A stretch of 64,000 nucleotides of DNA from Neoarius graeffei. Its lineage: Eukaryota > Chordata > Actinopteri > Siluriformes > Ariidae. Of the stretch, positions 1 to 33,534 are shown piece after piece. The DNA is taken from the NCBI RefSeq assembly GCF_027579695.1, contig NC_083587.1:60003238-60067237 (forward strand), given 5' to 3'. The first letter of the stretch is position 1. Every line of letters begins with the position of its first letter. The notes under the pieces were generated by a model. The model made no database searches and was not told the DNA's origin. It saw nothing but the letters and a program-made list of their open reading frames with translations. A program made the translations under genes and the position numbers.

Positions 1-109
1 AGCTTGAGGGTGAAATCACTTGTGATCGGCTGCATTTTACCACACGGTTGATGTGTAGCTATAACTATAAACATAAATGTTTGATTTATGTATTAAAATA
101 TTACATATT

Positions 110-151
110 TTATAGTCATGTTTTGAAGAAAAAACTATATTATCTGAGAAC
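110..151. repeat. Left copy of a ~42-bp direct repeat
   Basis: This stretch recurs almost unchanged at 2161-2204. Both read from tatagtcatgttttgaa to tatctgagaac, differing by one substitution and an A-run length change. The two copies bracket the roughly 2-kb block that holds the SINE and the 53-bp minisatellite. It may be an unusually long target duplication or a small segmental duplication. Confidence 0.75.
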
Positions 152-430
152 ATATATATTATATAGAGTATATATTATATAGAGCATATATATATATTAT
201 ATGCTCGCACACACCCCCTTCAGCATCTGACATGTCATCCTCACAGTTTCCCCCCCAACACACACACACACACACACACACACATCTCATGGTTCATTAA
301 CACACTGAACTCAGGGACCGCACATCTCACTTTACCTCGCTCATTTGCACTATTCCGCACTACCTCATCTTAACAGCTGCTAGTTTGTTTATTCTGCTTT
401 TTTCATGTTTACCTGCTATACCTCAAGTGC

Positions 431-807
431 CGGCGGCACGGTGGTGTAGTGGTTAGCGCTGTCGCCTCACAGCAAGAAGGTCCTGGGTTCGAGCCCTGGG
501 GCCGGCGAGGGCCTTTCTGTGCGGAGTTTGCATGTTCTCCTCGTGTCCGCGTGGGTTTCCTCCGGGTGCTCCGGTTTCCCCCACAGTCCAAAGACATGCA
601 GGTTAGGTTAACTGGTGACTCTAAATTGAGCGTAGGTGTGAATGTGAGTGTGAATGGTTGTCTGTGTCTATGTGTCAGCCCTGTGATGACCTGGCGACTT
701 GTCCAGGGTGTACCCCGCCTTTCGCCCGTAGTCAGCTGGGATAGGCTCCAGCTTGCCTGCGACCCTGTAGAACAGGATAAAGCGGCTACAGATAATGAGA
801 TGAGATG
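431..807 (+). mobile_element. tRNA-derived SINE, full length (family 1)
   Basis: The head ggcggcacggtggtgtagtg and the B-box-like ggttcgagccc mark a tRNA-derived SINE. The body continues through cagtccaaagacatgcaggt to a tail of gataatgagatgagatg. An 11-bp target duplication, acctcaagtgc, flanks it at 420-430 and 808-818. Three further copies or pieces lie at 13302, 25455 and 63957. Confidence 0.9.
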
Positions 808-872
808 ACCTCAAGTGCCCTTGACTGTTTGGTTATTTGAACCAATTTATGTGTGTGTGTGTGTGTGTGTGT

Positions 873-2020
873 GTGTTTAGTCTACGTCTAGTTCATATCT
901 AGAATGTTTATACTGTTTATATTGTCTGAGTGTTTAGTCTATGTGTTGTTCTTATCTAGTGTTTACACTGTTTATATTGTCTGAGTGTTTAGTCTGTCTT
1001 GTTCTTATCTAGTGTTTACACTGTATATATTGTCTGAGTGTTTAGTCTGTCTTGTTCTTATCTAGTGTTTATACTGTTTATTTATACTGTTTATATTGTC
1101 TGAGTGTTTAGTCTGTGTTTAGTTCTTATCTAGAGTGTTTATACTGTTGATATTGTCTGAGTGTTTAGTCTGTCTTGTTCTTATCTAGTGTTTACACTGT
1201 ATATATTGTCTGAGTGTTTAGTCTGTCTTGTTCTTATCTAGTGTTTATACTGTTTATTTATACTGTTTATATTGTCTGAGTGTTTAGTCTGTGTTTAGTT
1301 CTTATCTAGAGTGTTTATACTGTTTATATTGTCTGAGTGTTTAGTCTGTCTTGTTCTTATCTAGTGTTTACATTGTTTATATTGTCTGAGTGTTTAGTCT
1401 GTCTTGTTCTTATCTCGTGTTTATACTGTTTATATTGTCTGAGTGTTTAGTCTGTGTGTAGTTCTTATCTAGTGTTTACACTGTTTATATTGTCTGAGTG
1501 TTTAGTCTATGTCTTGTTCTTATCTAGTGTTTACACTGTTTATATTGTCTGAGTGTTTAGTCTGTCTTGTTCTTATCTAGTGTTTATACTGTTTATATTG
1601 TCTGAGTGTTTAGTCTGTCTTGTTCTTATCTAGTGTTTACACTGTTTATATTGTCTGAGTGTTTAGTCTGTCTTGTTCTTATCTAGTGTTTATATTGTCT
1701 GAGTGTTTAGTCTGTCTTGTTCTTATCTAGTGTTTATACTGTTTATATTGTTTGAGTGTTTAGTCTGTCTTGTTCTTATCTAGTGTTTATACTGTTTATA
1801 TTGTCTGAGTGTTTAGTCTGTCTTGTTCTTATCTAGTGTTTATACTGTTTATATTGTCTGAGTGTTTAGTCTGTCTTGTTCTTATCTAGTGTTTACACTG
1901 TTTATATTGTCTGAGTGTTTAGTCTGTCTTGTTCTTATCTCGTGTTTATACTGTTTATATTGTTTGAGTGTTTAGTCTATGTCCAGTTCCTATCTAGAGT
2001 GTTTATACTGTTTATATTGG
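873..2020. repeat. 53-bp minisatellite, about 21 copies
   Basis: The repeat unit runs from gtctgagtgtttagtctgtc through ttgttcttatctagtgttta to tactgtttatatt, 53 bp in all. Units vary by small indels, for example extra tttatactg blocks near 1080 and 1255, and by cttgtt/tagtt substitutions. Short open frames here are repeat artefacts. Confidence 0.9.
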
Positions 2021-2160
2021 TTTTTTTTTTCAATTATTCTATTTTTATTTATTGCATTGCCTGTTTGCACCGTGGGTCAGAGAGGACTGATATTTCATCT
2101 GTGCTGTACGTCGAGCATGTATAGCATATTTGACAATAAAGTTGACTTGACTTAGAGATT

Positions 2161-2204
2161 TTATAGTCATGTTTTGAAAAAAAAAACCTATATTATCTGA
2201 GAAC
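2161..2204. repeat. Right copy of the ~42-bp direct repeat
   Basis: Partner of 110-151. It lies just 3' of the caataaagttgacttgac tail of the enclosed repeat. Confidence 0.75.
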
Positions 2205-2359
2205 CACGAAAGAGAAATACAAAAAAACCCAAGGGAAGTTTGGTGGTATTGATTTGTAAGACAACACTGCCATCTTCCCTCAACACTACTCTGGCGTTTG
2301 TAACAAAAATGGCCGCCTGTGGGGAAAAAAAATCATATAGGGCGGGATAATCAGTGATT

Positions 2360-2520
2360 GAACCAGCCAATCACCACACTGCGATCTCCTGCCAATCAGG
2401 CGCGTGCTGTCAGTCAAGGCACTTATCCCCGCCCACAGGCGAATTTTGACCGTAAACATCCCGCTGATTTTAAAAGCGACGCTGAAGCGGGAGGAAGAAG
2501 AGCGGCCGCCATTTTGGTTC
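2360..2520 (+). promoter_or_regulatory. rad21 promoter, TATA-less
   Basis: Two CCAAT boxes lie at 2367-2371 and 2392-2396, 25 bp apart, in the spacing that NF-Y often uses. A gccgccattttgg element at about 2505-2517 fits a YY1 site. The stretch is GC- and CpG-richer than its flanks and has no TATA box. This is typical of a housekeeping cell-cycle promoter. The start site itself is inferred to fall between about 2450 and 2520. Confidence 0.6.
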
Positions 2521-2632
2521 GATTCAATGAGAGGGACGAGGAAGGAGGGAAACAAGTTGTAAACTTCTCTTCGGGTTGGGAAGGGAGAGTTTCTCCCGCT
2601 CCGGACTAAAACGGAAAAAATATTGTTGGATG
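2500..2632 (+). other. rad21: rad21 exon 1 (5' untranslated)
   Basis: The exon ends at the donor ggatg|gtgagt, with the intron starting at 2633. It has no start codon that opens a frame into the gene. It joins the acceptor at 4055/4056. The 5' boundary is approximate. Confidence 0.6.
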
Positions 2633-3317
2633 GTGAGTTTATGTGCGTCCGAATTCGTAAATTATTTTAAAAAAAAAAGTTTTGTTGGGGGTTTTAGCAA
2701 TTTTTTTTCTTCTCCAACCACTTGCTAGCTGCACAGTTGCATAGCTAATGAGGCTAATATTTTTGCTAGCTAGCATGGATTAGCAGCTAACATACGGGTT
2801 TTTATTTTAATGCTAATCGACCGAGATGTTTTATTTCTCCAGAACAAAATAATGGGTTTTTTAATATGTGTATATATAATCAATAATATCAGCAGTTTAT
2901 GACTAATTAGTTAATAAATCACTTTTGCATGTTAAAAAAACAACAACGAAGCGTTATTGGTTGCTAGCTAGCGAGCTAATATGCTAGCATGTCGACTAGT
3001 TAAGCTAGTTTTCTTTTAGTAGCTGTTTTTGTTGACTTTTTATTTTTTAGCTAATTTTATTATTTTAACTTTTGCTTTAGATTTTGAATTTTGGCGGAAG
3101 CAAGTTTTTTTTTTTTTGCGCAGCTAGTTTTCAAGACGTTTTTTTTTTAATATAAAGTTTGTTAGATACTTCGCTTGTTGGACTTTGCAACTGGTGCTAG
3201 CTAGCTATGTGAGCTAACTTTTTTTTTTAAATTATTTTTAAAAGCCTCGAGTTGTGCATGTTAAAGTTGCACCTTGTTGTTTTTCCCCTGCCAAGTACTC
3301 TTTCACTTTTTATATAG
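2633..3317. other. rad21 intron 1, first part: no gene
   Basis: T-rich intron sequence with many gctagc/ttagct palindromic words (for example near 2725, 2765, 2965 and 3195). No element ends or coding exon could be recognised. Confidence 0.5.
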
Positions 3318-3901
3318 GAGTGATTCCACGCTTATGGGTACTGAAATGGGGACATGAACTTGTTTAAAAATTGACCTAAAACCATTTCTTTTTTTACCAT
3401 CAGGTCACAAAACATGTAATTTTTAATGAATGATATGTTAAAAGATAACTTTTTAATTTTCTGAGATGTGATAAAGACATATATTTATATGCCAAAGTCA
3501 GAACGTAACAGAAGTGTTGTGGACATATATATTCTCAATTTTAACAATGTAGAATTACTTTTTGAAACATAGGAAGGTGATGTTTTAGCAAATATAATTA
3601 ATAAACATGTGTAGTAGAATAAACATACACATTCTTTCAATAAGATTAACGTGGTATATAGCTAGATTGTAATTAATTTGTTGTAACAGAAGTAATGTAA
3701 CAGACATCATTTTGGAACTCATAGGCTTGACTTTGGCATATAAATGTTTTTATTACATCTCAGAAAATTAGTTCTTTTAACATACCATTCATTAAAGATT
3801 ACATGTTTTGTGACCTGATGGTAAAAAAGAAATGGTTTTAGGTGAATTTTTAAAAATAAGTTCATGTCCCCATTTCAGTACCCATAAGCGTGGAATCACT
3901 C
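3318..3901. mobile_element. MITE with ~190-bp inverted repeats
   Basis: The left arm starts gagtgattccacgcttatgg and the right arm ends with its reverse complement. The arms stay alignable for about 190 bp, leaving a loop of about 200 bp with no coding capacity. The element lies in rad21 intron 1. Target duplication not clear, so superfamily is left open. Confidence 0.85.
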
Positions 3902-4081
3902 ATGTAAAATAAAATTTATTCATCATTAATTTGTCTACTTCTGAGCTCTAACGTCTTTATAGTCCTGAGACTTTTGTATAATAATAAATAAATCTCATCT
4001 GTTGTGTCTGTGCCATATGAGTTGTGTTTATAATGATGTGTTCTTTTGCGTCTAGGTGTAGCCGACCCTTACACATTTTGA

Positions 4082-26698
<22,617 letters not shown>

Positions 26699-27165
26699 AC
26701 GCATGTTCTTCTGTTTTTAGCTTGTATTTAACACTTTTTACTGTTTCTCAGTTTTTTGTACCTATATCTCTGGCTTGGTTTGGACCAATTTTGTGTAAAT
26801 TTTTTTTTTTTTAAATATATAAAGTTTTCCTTGCAGTCAGGAGCAGTTGAAATCATGTTGAAACTTCACTCCATGCTCAGTTTGCATGTCAGTTCCTTTT
26901 GTACCGTAAGCTAAGTACCAGCCCTCTGCATACTAGTCCCAAATTGTTTTTATTGTTCTGGTTTTCCCTCCTAAGTTTTGCGTTGAGATACTTCGTAGAA
27001 TAGCTGTATACATTTTTACCTTGTTTGGTCATATCACGTTGGAGAGACAAAAGTTTATTTTTGAAAGTTTGGTGTATTTGTTGAATAATGGAAAAAAGCT
27101 CAACGTTTTGTATCTCTTTTCATGATGGTTATTAAAGTTTTAATAAAACAGATTTTGTTGCTAAT
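26699..27165 (+). terminator. rad21: rad21 3' UTR and poly(A) signal
   Basis: An aataaa at 27142-27147, in gttttaataaaacag, is the best poly(A) signal. A second, weaker attaaa lies just before it. The transcript should end near 27165. Confidence 0.75.
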
Positions 27166-28106
27166 TATTTATGGGTGTCGGGATTTTTTTTTTTCCCCCC
27201 CTGACTGGTGAATGGATTATTTTATAAAGGTACCAAATGTGCCACAAGTCAAAATACAAATTAATTTTTATTGGATGCATGGTTAATTTTTACTTTAGGA
27301 AGCTGTGATTTCTTAGACTTATTTAGCCAATTTGCTGCATGTGAGGCTTAAAAGGAGATTTCATTTGGCCCTTGTACCAAATTTCTTCTAATTTACTTTT
27401 TCTAAAGGAACTAAATGAAGTTAGCAGGTTAGATTTGTCGCTTGGAAGTAGCGTTTGCAAAGGAGTGCTTGCTTTGGGTTTTGAACTGATCTTTTCTGTG
27501 CTGGGATTCAACCATGAAAAAGTTACACTGGAAATATTAGCTCTGTGTGTGTGTGTGTCCAAAAGTATGTGGAACATTTGAAGAGTTTTAGAAAACAATG
27601 ATTATTGTAAATAATCTTTGACCTGTATTGCACTAAAACAAGACAACAGCACATTTATTTCAATTCTTTTCCAAAACAATTTTCAATTGTGATTCTTCCA
27701 ACACATTTCAAAAAAAAAGAAAATCTGAGACAGTAAAACATTTAGCACTTTTCACCCAGGGGGTTAAAGGAACACACGGTTATCTGGGATGTAGTGGTGC
27801 GTAAACGCACATAAACGCCGTTTACCCACCTCCAGATTTTAGGAAATAGCGTTTATGAACCTCTAAATATAGTTTACGCACCTCTAAATACAGTTTACGC
27901 ACGTATGTCTCTTGTTTTATACAGATATTAAAACAGCTTTTCCGTTATTTTTCAATTGCCTACACCTAGTAGATCCTGCACAAGTTCTTGTGGGTTTTAT
28001 CAACACTGCGTAGCCCACGCGTAGTAATTGTCTGTCTACCGCTCGCCCTCTTGCGGGAGCCAGCAGACTGCGACATTCATTAGTCACTGATTACGTGTGT
28101 GAAGAA

Positions 28107-28179
28107 ATGGATATTAGGCGATTTCTGAAGCGTCGGAGCATCACCCTTCCAGCTGATACCAGCAAAACGTCTCGACACA
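28107..28179 (+). pseudogene. hAT transposase-like first exon
   Basis: The frame begins MDIRRFLKRRSITLPADT and ends at a donor, cgacaca|gtgagt. Acceptor tttacag at 29681-29687 opens a second exon (29688 on) reading NSGGETDNVAGPGETAGGE, rich in Gly, Glu and Arg and closed by a stop about 57 codons in. This resembles the N-terminus of ZMYM-like hAT proteins. The main transposase domain is missing. Confidence 0.5.
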
Positions 28180-28445
28180 GTGAGTCCAAAAAGAATCCTG
28201 AACTTCACGTTTTTAGGATAAACTCCCCATCGTTTTGGTTTGTGACCCATGCCACTAACTAACGTTAGGTTGTTAACTTGTGCCATCAAATTAGCCTACC
28301 TTTCTGGCAGACAAATGACGTTGTTAGTGCAGTCTAAAGTTTTTGGTAATTATTATATCAACATAAATTCAGTATTTGTAGCGCATTGTAAGACAAATAG
28401 TTGTCATTTCATGTTAATCTCGAAGTCATGATGACAGCATGCTAG

Positions 28446-29493
28446 CATAGGCGGTTTTAAACGGGGGCCAGGGGGGGCCAGTGCCCCTGTAAAATTGCTC
28501 CTGGCCCCTGTGCTGAACAGATAAGATTTATTAATTTCGACGTGCACTGGCTCGAAGATCGGAACTGACATGACGGAGTGTTCTACACGGACTCCTTAAA
28601 GCGCTGCACGCACACTGTTACCTGCAGCAGAAAGTCCAGCAGCAGCGCGAATTGTAAACTTCGGACGTGAGTGATAACAGCTGTCACGTCCGAAGTTTTT
28701 TGATTGAAAAGCCATCAGATACAGTAGCGCTGACACGTTTCACTGAGCCATATAAAGAAGTATTTTTTGAGCTCTTTAGACTATGCAAAATAGCTGTGGC
28801 ACTCCCAGTGAGCTCTGCCTCTTGTGAGCGGAGTTTCTCCACTTTGAAACTGGTGAAGACCTACCGGTACCTCCGATCCACCATTAGTGAGGAGCGTCTA
28901 AGCAATCTTGGTGTGCTCAGCATTGAATCCAGAAGGTCCAAGGCTTTGAACCTTGATGCATTTGTAGACCGTTTCTCAAGGAGTCACAATCGCAGAATCT
29001 TGTTGTTGTAGTGTTTCAGCCTGCTGTGAATGCTATAGGGTGATTCTGAGACCACTGTATGTGAATTTATTTTTTCTTTCTATTTCCCCCCTGCTGTACA
29101 TAAAGAGTGAGATGATGACAGTGTGATTTAGATAAAGATAGTGATTGTACATTCAAGTCTCATGCTGTGAAAAAGAAAATTCATTCATGCTGTGAATTTA
29201 AAAAGTGTCATTGGACAGATAAAAGGTTCATTGTATGCAAAAATAGAAATCTTATTTTACAAAAAAGAGAAACATGGTTTTAAGATTTATTGAGCACAAT
29301 TTATGTTTAGGCTATTGAGACAGAATGTTTATCTCATTGTATTTATGCTCAATGTATTTTTTTTTGGTTTTAAATAAACTAAACTAAACATTTTGAACGC
29401 TTAAATATTGCCGTTTTTTCCTTATGTGCCCCCCTGAAAAAATACTGGCCCCACCTCGGCCCCCCTAGTAATTTTGGTCTAGAACCGCCACTG
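28446..29493 (+). mobile_element. Second hAT element nested in the first
   Basis: Left end cataggcggttttaaac and, inverted right end, cagtggcggttctagacc are typical hAT ends. A perfect 8-bp target duplication, catgctag, lies at 28438-28445 and 29494-29501. It sits in the intron between the two 5' exons of the outer element. Confidence 0.95.
28667..29011 (+). pseudogene. hAT C-terminal dimerisation domain
   Basis: The frame contains LPVSSASCERSFSTLKLVKT and RSTISEERLSNLGVLSIES, the hATC signature of hAT transposases. The catalytic and zinc-finger parts are absent. The start at 28667 is only the first ATG in an internally deleted element, so no functional protein is expected. Confidence 0.85.
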
Positions 29494-31184
29494 CATGCTA
29501 GCTTCATGTCACGGACATAATATAGAGAACTTAGCCTAAAGTAACATTAGGCAAGTCACTCCTCCCCGCCCTTCTCGGTGTGTGGGTGTGTGTGTTTATT
29601 TTTTAAAGAAGGCTATAGCATTCAGATTGGGCAGAAATACTTGTCCACATGATTGGTGTACTTCGCCGTTTTAATTTAATTTTACAGATAGTGGTGGAGA
29701 GACAGACAATGTTGCGGGGCCAGGAGAAACAGCAGGAGGAGAGACAGAAGGAGGAGAGAGTGAGAGGAGGAAAATAGGGCAAAGAGAGGATGAAACAGGA
29801 TCAACTACAAGAGGAGAAAAGAGAGAAGGCAAATGGATGGAGAATCAGATAGGCCTTTAAGAGAAACTTTGATAGAGGAAACTGAGGGAGAAACAGAGAG
29901 AGGAGAAAATGAGGGAAGAAAAACAGAAATAGACAGAACAGAAGGAAGAGAAAATGAGGGAGGAGAATCAGACAGAGAAGATGCAGAGACAGACGAAATG
30001 GAGGCAGAGGAAACTGAGACAGTATCAGAAAGCATCAGATGCCATCCACACATCTGGACTGAAAGTATGTGTAATTTGCCATTCTTACACACAGTCTTTA
30101 TTTTTCTCTCTTTATTGATTATTTAGATTTCATAAACACCACTCTACTTGGTGTCACACACACACACACATGCTTGGACTCACTCACACATGCACACAAG
30201 TAAACACACATGCACACACACACACAAACACTTTCATACACACACATACAAAAGTTAACATTCTTCTAGTGCAAGGTCTACTGCTGTGATATATCTGTCA
30301 GCTTATGGATTTCATATGGCCTACTGTTGGTATGTGTAATTTGCCATTCTTTCACACTGACATTATTTTTCTCTTTATTAAGATTTAATAAACCTCAAAC
30401 ATATTGTGTATCTTGTTTTATGAATGATATAGAGTAGAGACCTCAGGGAACCCTTGTCACACACACACACACACACATACATACATGCACTCACACACAC
30501 AAGTACATGCACATTCACAAACACTCCGTCATATACACACACACACTCCTATGTGTCAGAAAAGTTGTTTCATACAATACGCATCGTAGCATCCTTGCGT
30601 CATGCTTGCGTCGACTATGAATTGGCCCTTACAACGTTGTGGTCCCCCGATCCCAAAATTTATAGTTTACCCACCTCTTTTTTTACCACTACACCCCTGA
30701 CGGTGAGAGAAGGTAGGAGACCTGTGGGGACAGTGGTGGCTCAGCAGACCTTTCCTGCCGTAACATCACTGTGACCAAAACCAGCATGGGGAGGGGTCAA
30801 AGCCCAAAACTCCACTTCACTCCATGAATCCACACGAGTGAGGCCTCTTGGGGCTGAGCCGCTCATATCTTAAAGCCTCGGCACATTGTGTGATGTGGTT
30901 ATGAACAGAAACACAGTACGGTTACGCACAGTTACTGTAAAACATTGACTGTAAAAAGGGGCGGAGCTAGGATGAAGCTTTTCTTGCTGAACAATTTAAA
31001 CAAAAACAAAATCGAATTCAAATTCAAACTTCAAAGAACGGAATCCTGAAACGATGCATATATATGACACACACACTCCATTCCACACTCCACATTTCAC
31101 ACTTCACATCTCTCACTCGACGCTTCACATCTCTCTCTGTCTTCAAACTTCACTTTTCACGCTTTACACCATCCTCCATCCAAA

Positions 31185-32347
31185 ATGGTGAGTTGTAACC
31201 AGATCCCCTTCTGAAGATGACGATGTTGATGAGTAAATTTGATGGTCAGAACCACTGGGATTTTGTCATTGTAATATTCAGTAAGACAAGTAGCCTATTG
31301 TGTGCTCGGGAGCGCTAAAGCCTTGGACACGACGATTTAACTCAGAAGCAGAAGATACAGTCCAATCAGTAATATATCCAGACCTGTTCATTCAGAGAAA
31401 TGGAATGATTTCATCAGTAGGCCTCAGTATGGACCTGTTCATTTGTTTTTGGACTTTGTTGTTGAAGAAATAATTTGTTTCTCTAAAATCCAACTCTGTT
31501 TCTTTCTTCAGTTCCAGTCTCAGACACCTCACTTTAACCCCCTGTTCTACCCCATCCTACCACCGCAGTCCCACCCTCCGTCCTACTTCATCATGCCAGA
31601 CCAGTTCTACCCCCCGTCCCACCCCGTTCTGAGATCCGCCTCCTACTACCCTCCACCCGCCATGATGGGGATGAACGAACACCACGTCCCATCTGTCCAG
31701 GAGATTCTGGGAGGAAACGCCGCGTCTCCTGTGACACCACCTGAAGGTGGACGTGTAGACGATGGCTGTGTGATCACTGCTCAGGCTCATGCCACTGACG
31801 TGCTCACACTCGGTAAACAAGATTAAAATATAGCTGGGTTTTACGCTGTTGATTCTTTTTCACATTCTTTAATGTTGTAATGTTTTCCCTGTCGTAACAT
31901 TCCATTTTATCTCCTTCTTGTCCTGGATTTTGTCCAAATCAACATGTGGCACCAGAACCGCCAGCATCAGCTGAGTCAGAGCCTGAACCTCAACCCACTT
32001 ACAGTCTGCCACCTGAAACTGTGGGCATCGAAGAGTCTTTGTCCTCCAGACCCCCAAGTCCAAACGCACTGATGTGGGGCGAGATAATGGACAGCGTCGA
32101 CCCAATCCCATCCAGACCCCCAACTCCCACATTACTCCCTTGGGGAGACCTAATGGAGGAAAGGGGGTTCCAAAAGGACAAGGGGCAGGTGGACGACTTC
32201 ATGGAGGTAAAGGAGAAGGTGGAGGAGAAGGAGAAGGGTGCAGTGATCAGGGAGCTGAAAAAGAAGGTCAAACAGTTTCAGGAGCCAAAGAAACAGGCAG
32301 ATGCAAACACCAACAAGCTCCCGAGCTCCGCCAGCGAGAACACCAAG
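31185..32347 (+). pseudogene. PABP-RRM4-like gene, copy 1 (broken)
   Basis: Exon 1 (ATG 31185-31187 then gtgagt) and exon 2 (31514-31812) are intact and parallel copies 2 and 3. At the exon 3 acceptor the AG of the other copies reads AA (31936-31937). The exon 3 frame itself (31938-32347) is open but 132 bp shorter: exactly one 44-residue block, from one GEIMD motif to the next, is absent. The unit ends before exons 4-6, so the RRM is missing. A TATA-like catatatat is kept at about 31059-31067. It could still make a short transcript or splice into copy 2. Confidence 0.85.
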
Positions 32348-33407
32348 GTACAGCAGTTCAGTCTTTCTGCAGATCAGAGCCCTCGGAAGACATGCCTTTG
32401 TGTCCATATATGGGTATGATTGCGGCGATTTCTTAGAAATATTGAGACAATTTGCTGCACGTGAGGCTTAAAAGGAGATTTCATTCGGCCCTTGTATGAA
32501 AATTCTTCTAATTTACTTTTTCAAAAGGAACTAAATGAAGTTAGCAGGTTAGATTTGTCGCTTGGAAGTAGCGTTTGCAAAGGAGTGCTTGCTTTGGGTT
32601 TTGAACTGATCTTTTCTGTGCTGGGATTCAACCATGAAAAAGTTACACTGGAAATATTAGCTCTGTGTGTGTGTGTGTGTGTCCAAAAGTATGTGGAACA
32701 TTTGAAAAGTTTTAGAAAACAATGATTATTGTAAATAATCTTTGACCTGTATTGCACTAAAACAAGACAACAGCACATTTATTTCAATTCTTTTCCAAAA
32801 TAAACAATTTTCAACTGTGATTCTTCCAACACATTAAAAAAAAATCCGTGACCGTAAAACATTTAGCACTTTTCACCCAGGGGGTTAAAGGAACACACGG
32901 TGAGAGAAGGTAGGAGGCTTGTGGGGACAGTGGTGGCTCAGCAGACCTTTCCTGCCGTAACATCACTGTGACCAAAACCAGCATGGGGAGGGGTCAAAGC
33001 CCAAAACTCCACTCCACTCCATGAATCCACACTGTTGTTCTTATAAATCAGCGAATCCTGAGATTCACTCAGATGTGTTGGTCACGATTAAACCACCAAG
33101 ACACAAGTGTGAAAATATTCGAGGGCATTTTGATTTCGAGAGCTTGGAAAAAATTTCGTGTGGATTTCGACAGCAAAAAGGTTTGAGTGAGGCCTCTTGG
33201 GGCTGAGCCGCTCATATCTTAAAGCCTCGGCACATTGTGTGATGTGGTTATGAACAGAAACACAGTACGGTTACGCACAGTTACTGTAAAACATTGACTG
33301 TAAAAAGGGGCGGAGCTAGGATGAAGCTTTTTTTTGCTGGACAATTTAAACAAAAACAAAATCGAATTCAAATTCAAACTTCAAAGAACGGAATCCTGAA
33401 ACGATGC

Positions 33408-33416
33408 ATATATATG
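33408..33416 (+). promoter_or_regulatory. TATA box of copy 2
   Basis: The word catatatat lies about 120 bp before the start codon, downstream of a GC box (ggggcggagc) near 33307. The same pair occurs at about 31059 (copy 1) and 47091 (copy 3). Confidence 0.6.
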
Positions 33417-33534
33417 ACACACACACTCCATTCCACACTCCACATTTCACACTTCACATCTCTCACTCGACGCTTCACATCTCTCTCTGTCTTCAAACTT
33501 CACTTTTCACGCTTTACACCATCCTCCATCGAAA

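Larger units (their letters stand above)
286..2157 (+). repeat. Dispersed fish repeat carrying a minisatellite
   Basis: The block begins with sequence around the Ala/Leu-poor stretch catttgcactattccgcac and ends with caataaagttgacttgac followed by a short tail. The ending looks like the 3' tail of a retroposon. The interior is the 53-bp minisatellite, and a SINE has jumped into its first part. No open frame of interest was seen. Family not identified. Confidence 0.45.
27784..30709 (+). mobile_element. hAT element, 2.9 kb, inserted in unit 1
   Basis: Ends ctgggatgtagtggt and, inverted, caggggtgtagtggt. Units 2 and 3 have the intact site cacacggtgagag. The target duplication acggtgag is exact at the right (30710-30717) and matches for its first five bases at the left (27776-27783). 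It keeps two 5' coding exons of a transposase and a second hAT element between them; the catalytic part is gone. Confidence 0.85.
27300..32419 (+). repeat. Tandem unit 1 of the PABP-RRM4-like locus (broken)
   Basis: 27300-27775 matches 32430-32890 and 46090-46580; 30718-32419 continues the match. The unit stops inside the sequence after exon 3, at about 32419, where unit 2 begins with cgatttcttagaaatattga. It also lacks a ~155-bp stretch (33031-33185 in unit 2) upstream of the gene. Confidence 0.9.

Noticed and set aside
431-505. Possible tRNA gene
   Set aside because: The A/B-box-like head is the promoter part of the SINE; no cloverleaf with a proper anticodon arm and 3' end.
449-808. Open frames of about 60-120 codons in SINE copies (also 13293-13775 and 25377-25902)
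   Set aside because: All coincide with the tRNA-derived SINE and recur wherever it is present.
29805-30126. Glu/Arg-rich or Ser-rich frames
   Set aside because: Low-complexity part of the outer hAT element; no domain.
32150-32407. Leu-rich minus-strand frames in the PABP-like units (also 31557, 33907, 47591)
   Set aside because: Antisense shadows of exons 2 and 3, repeated in each copy; no splice sites.
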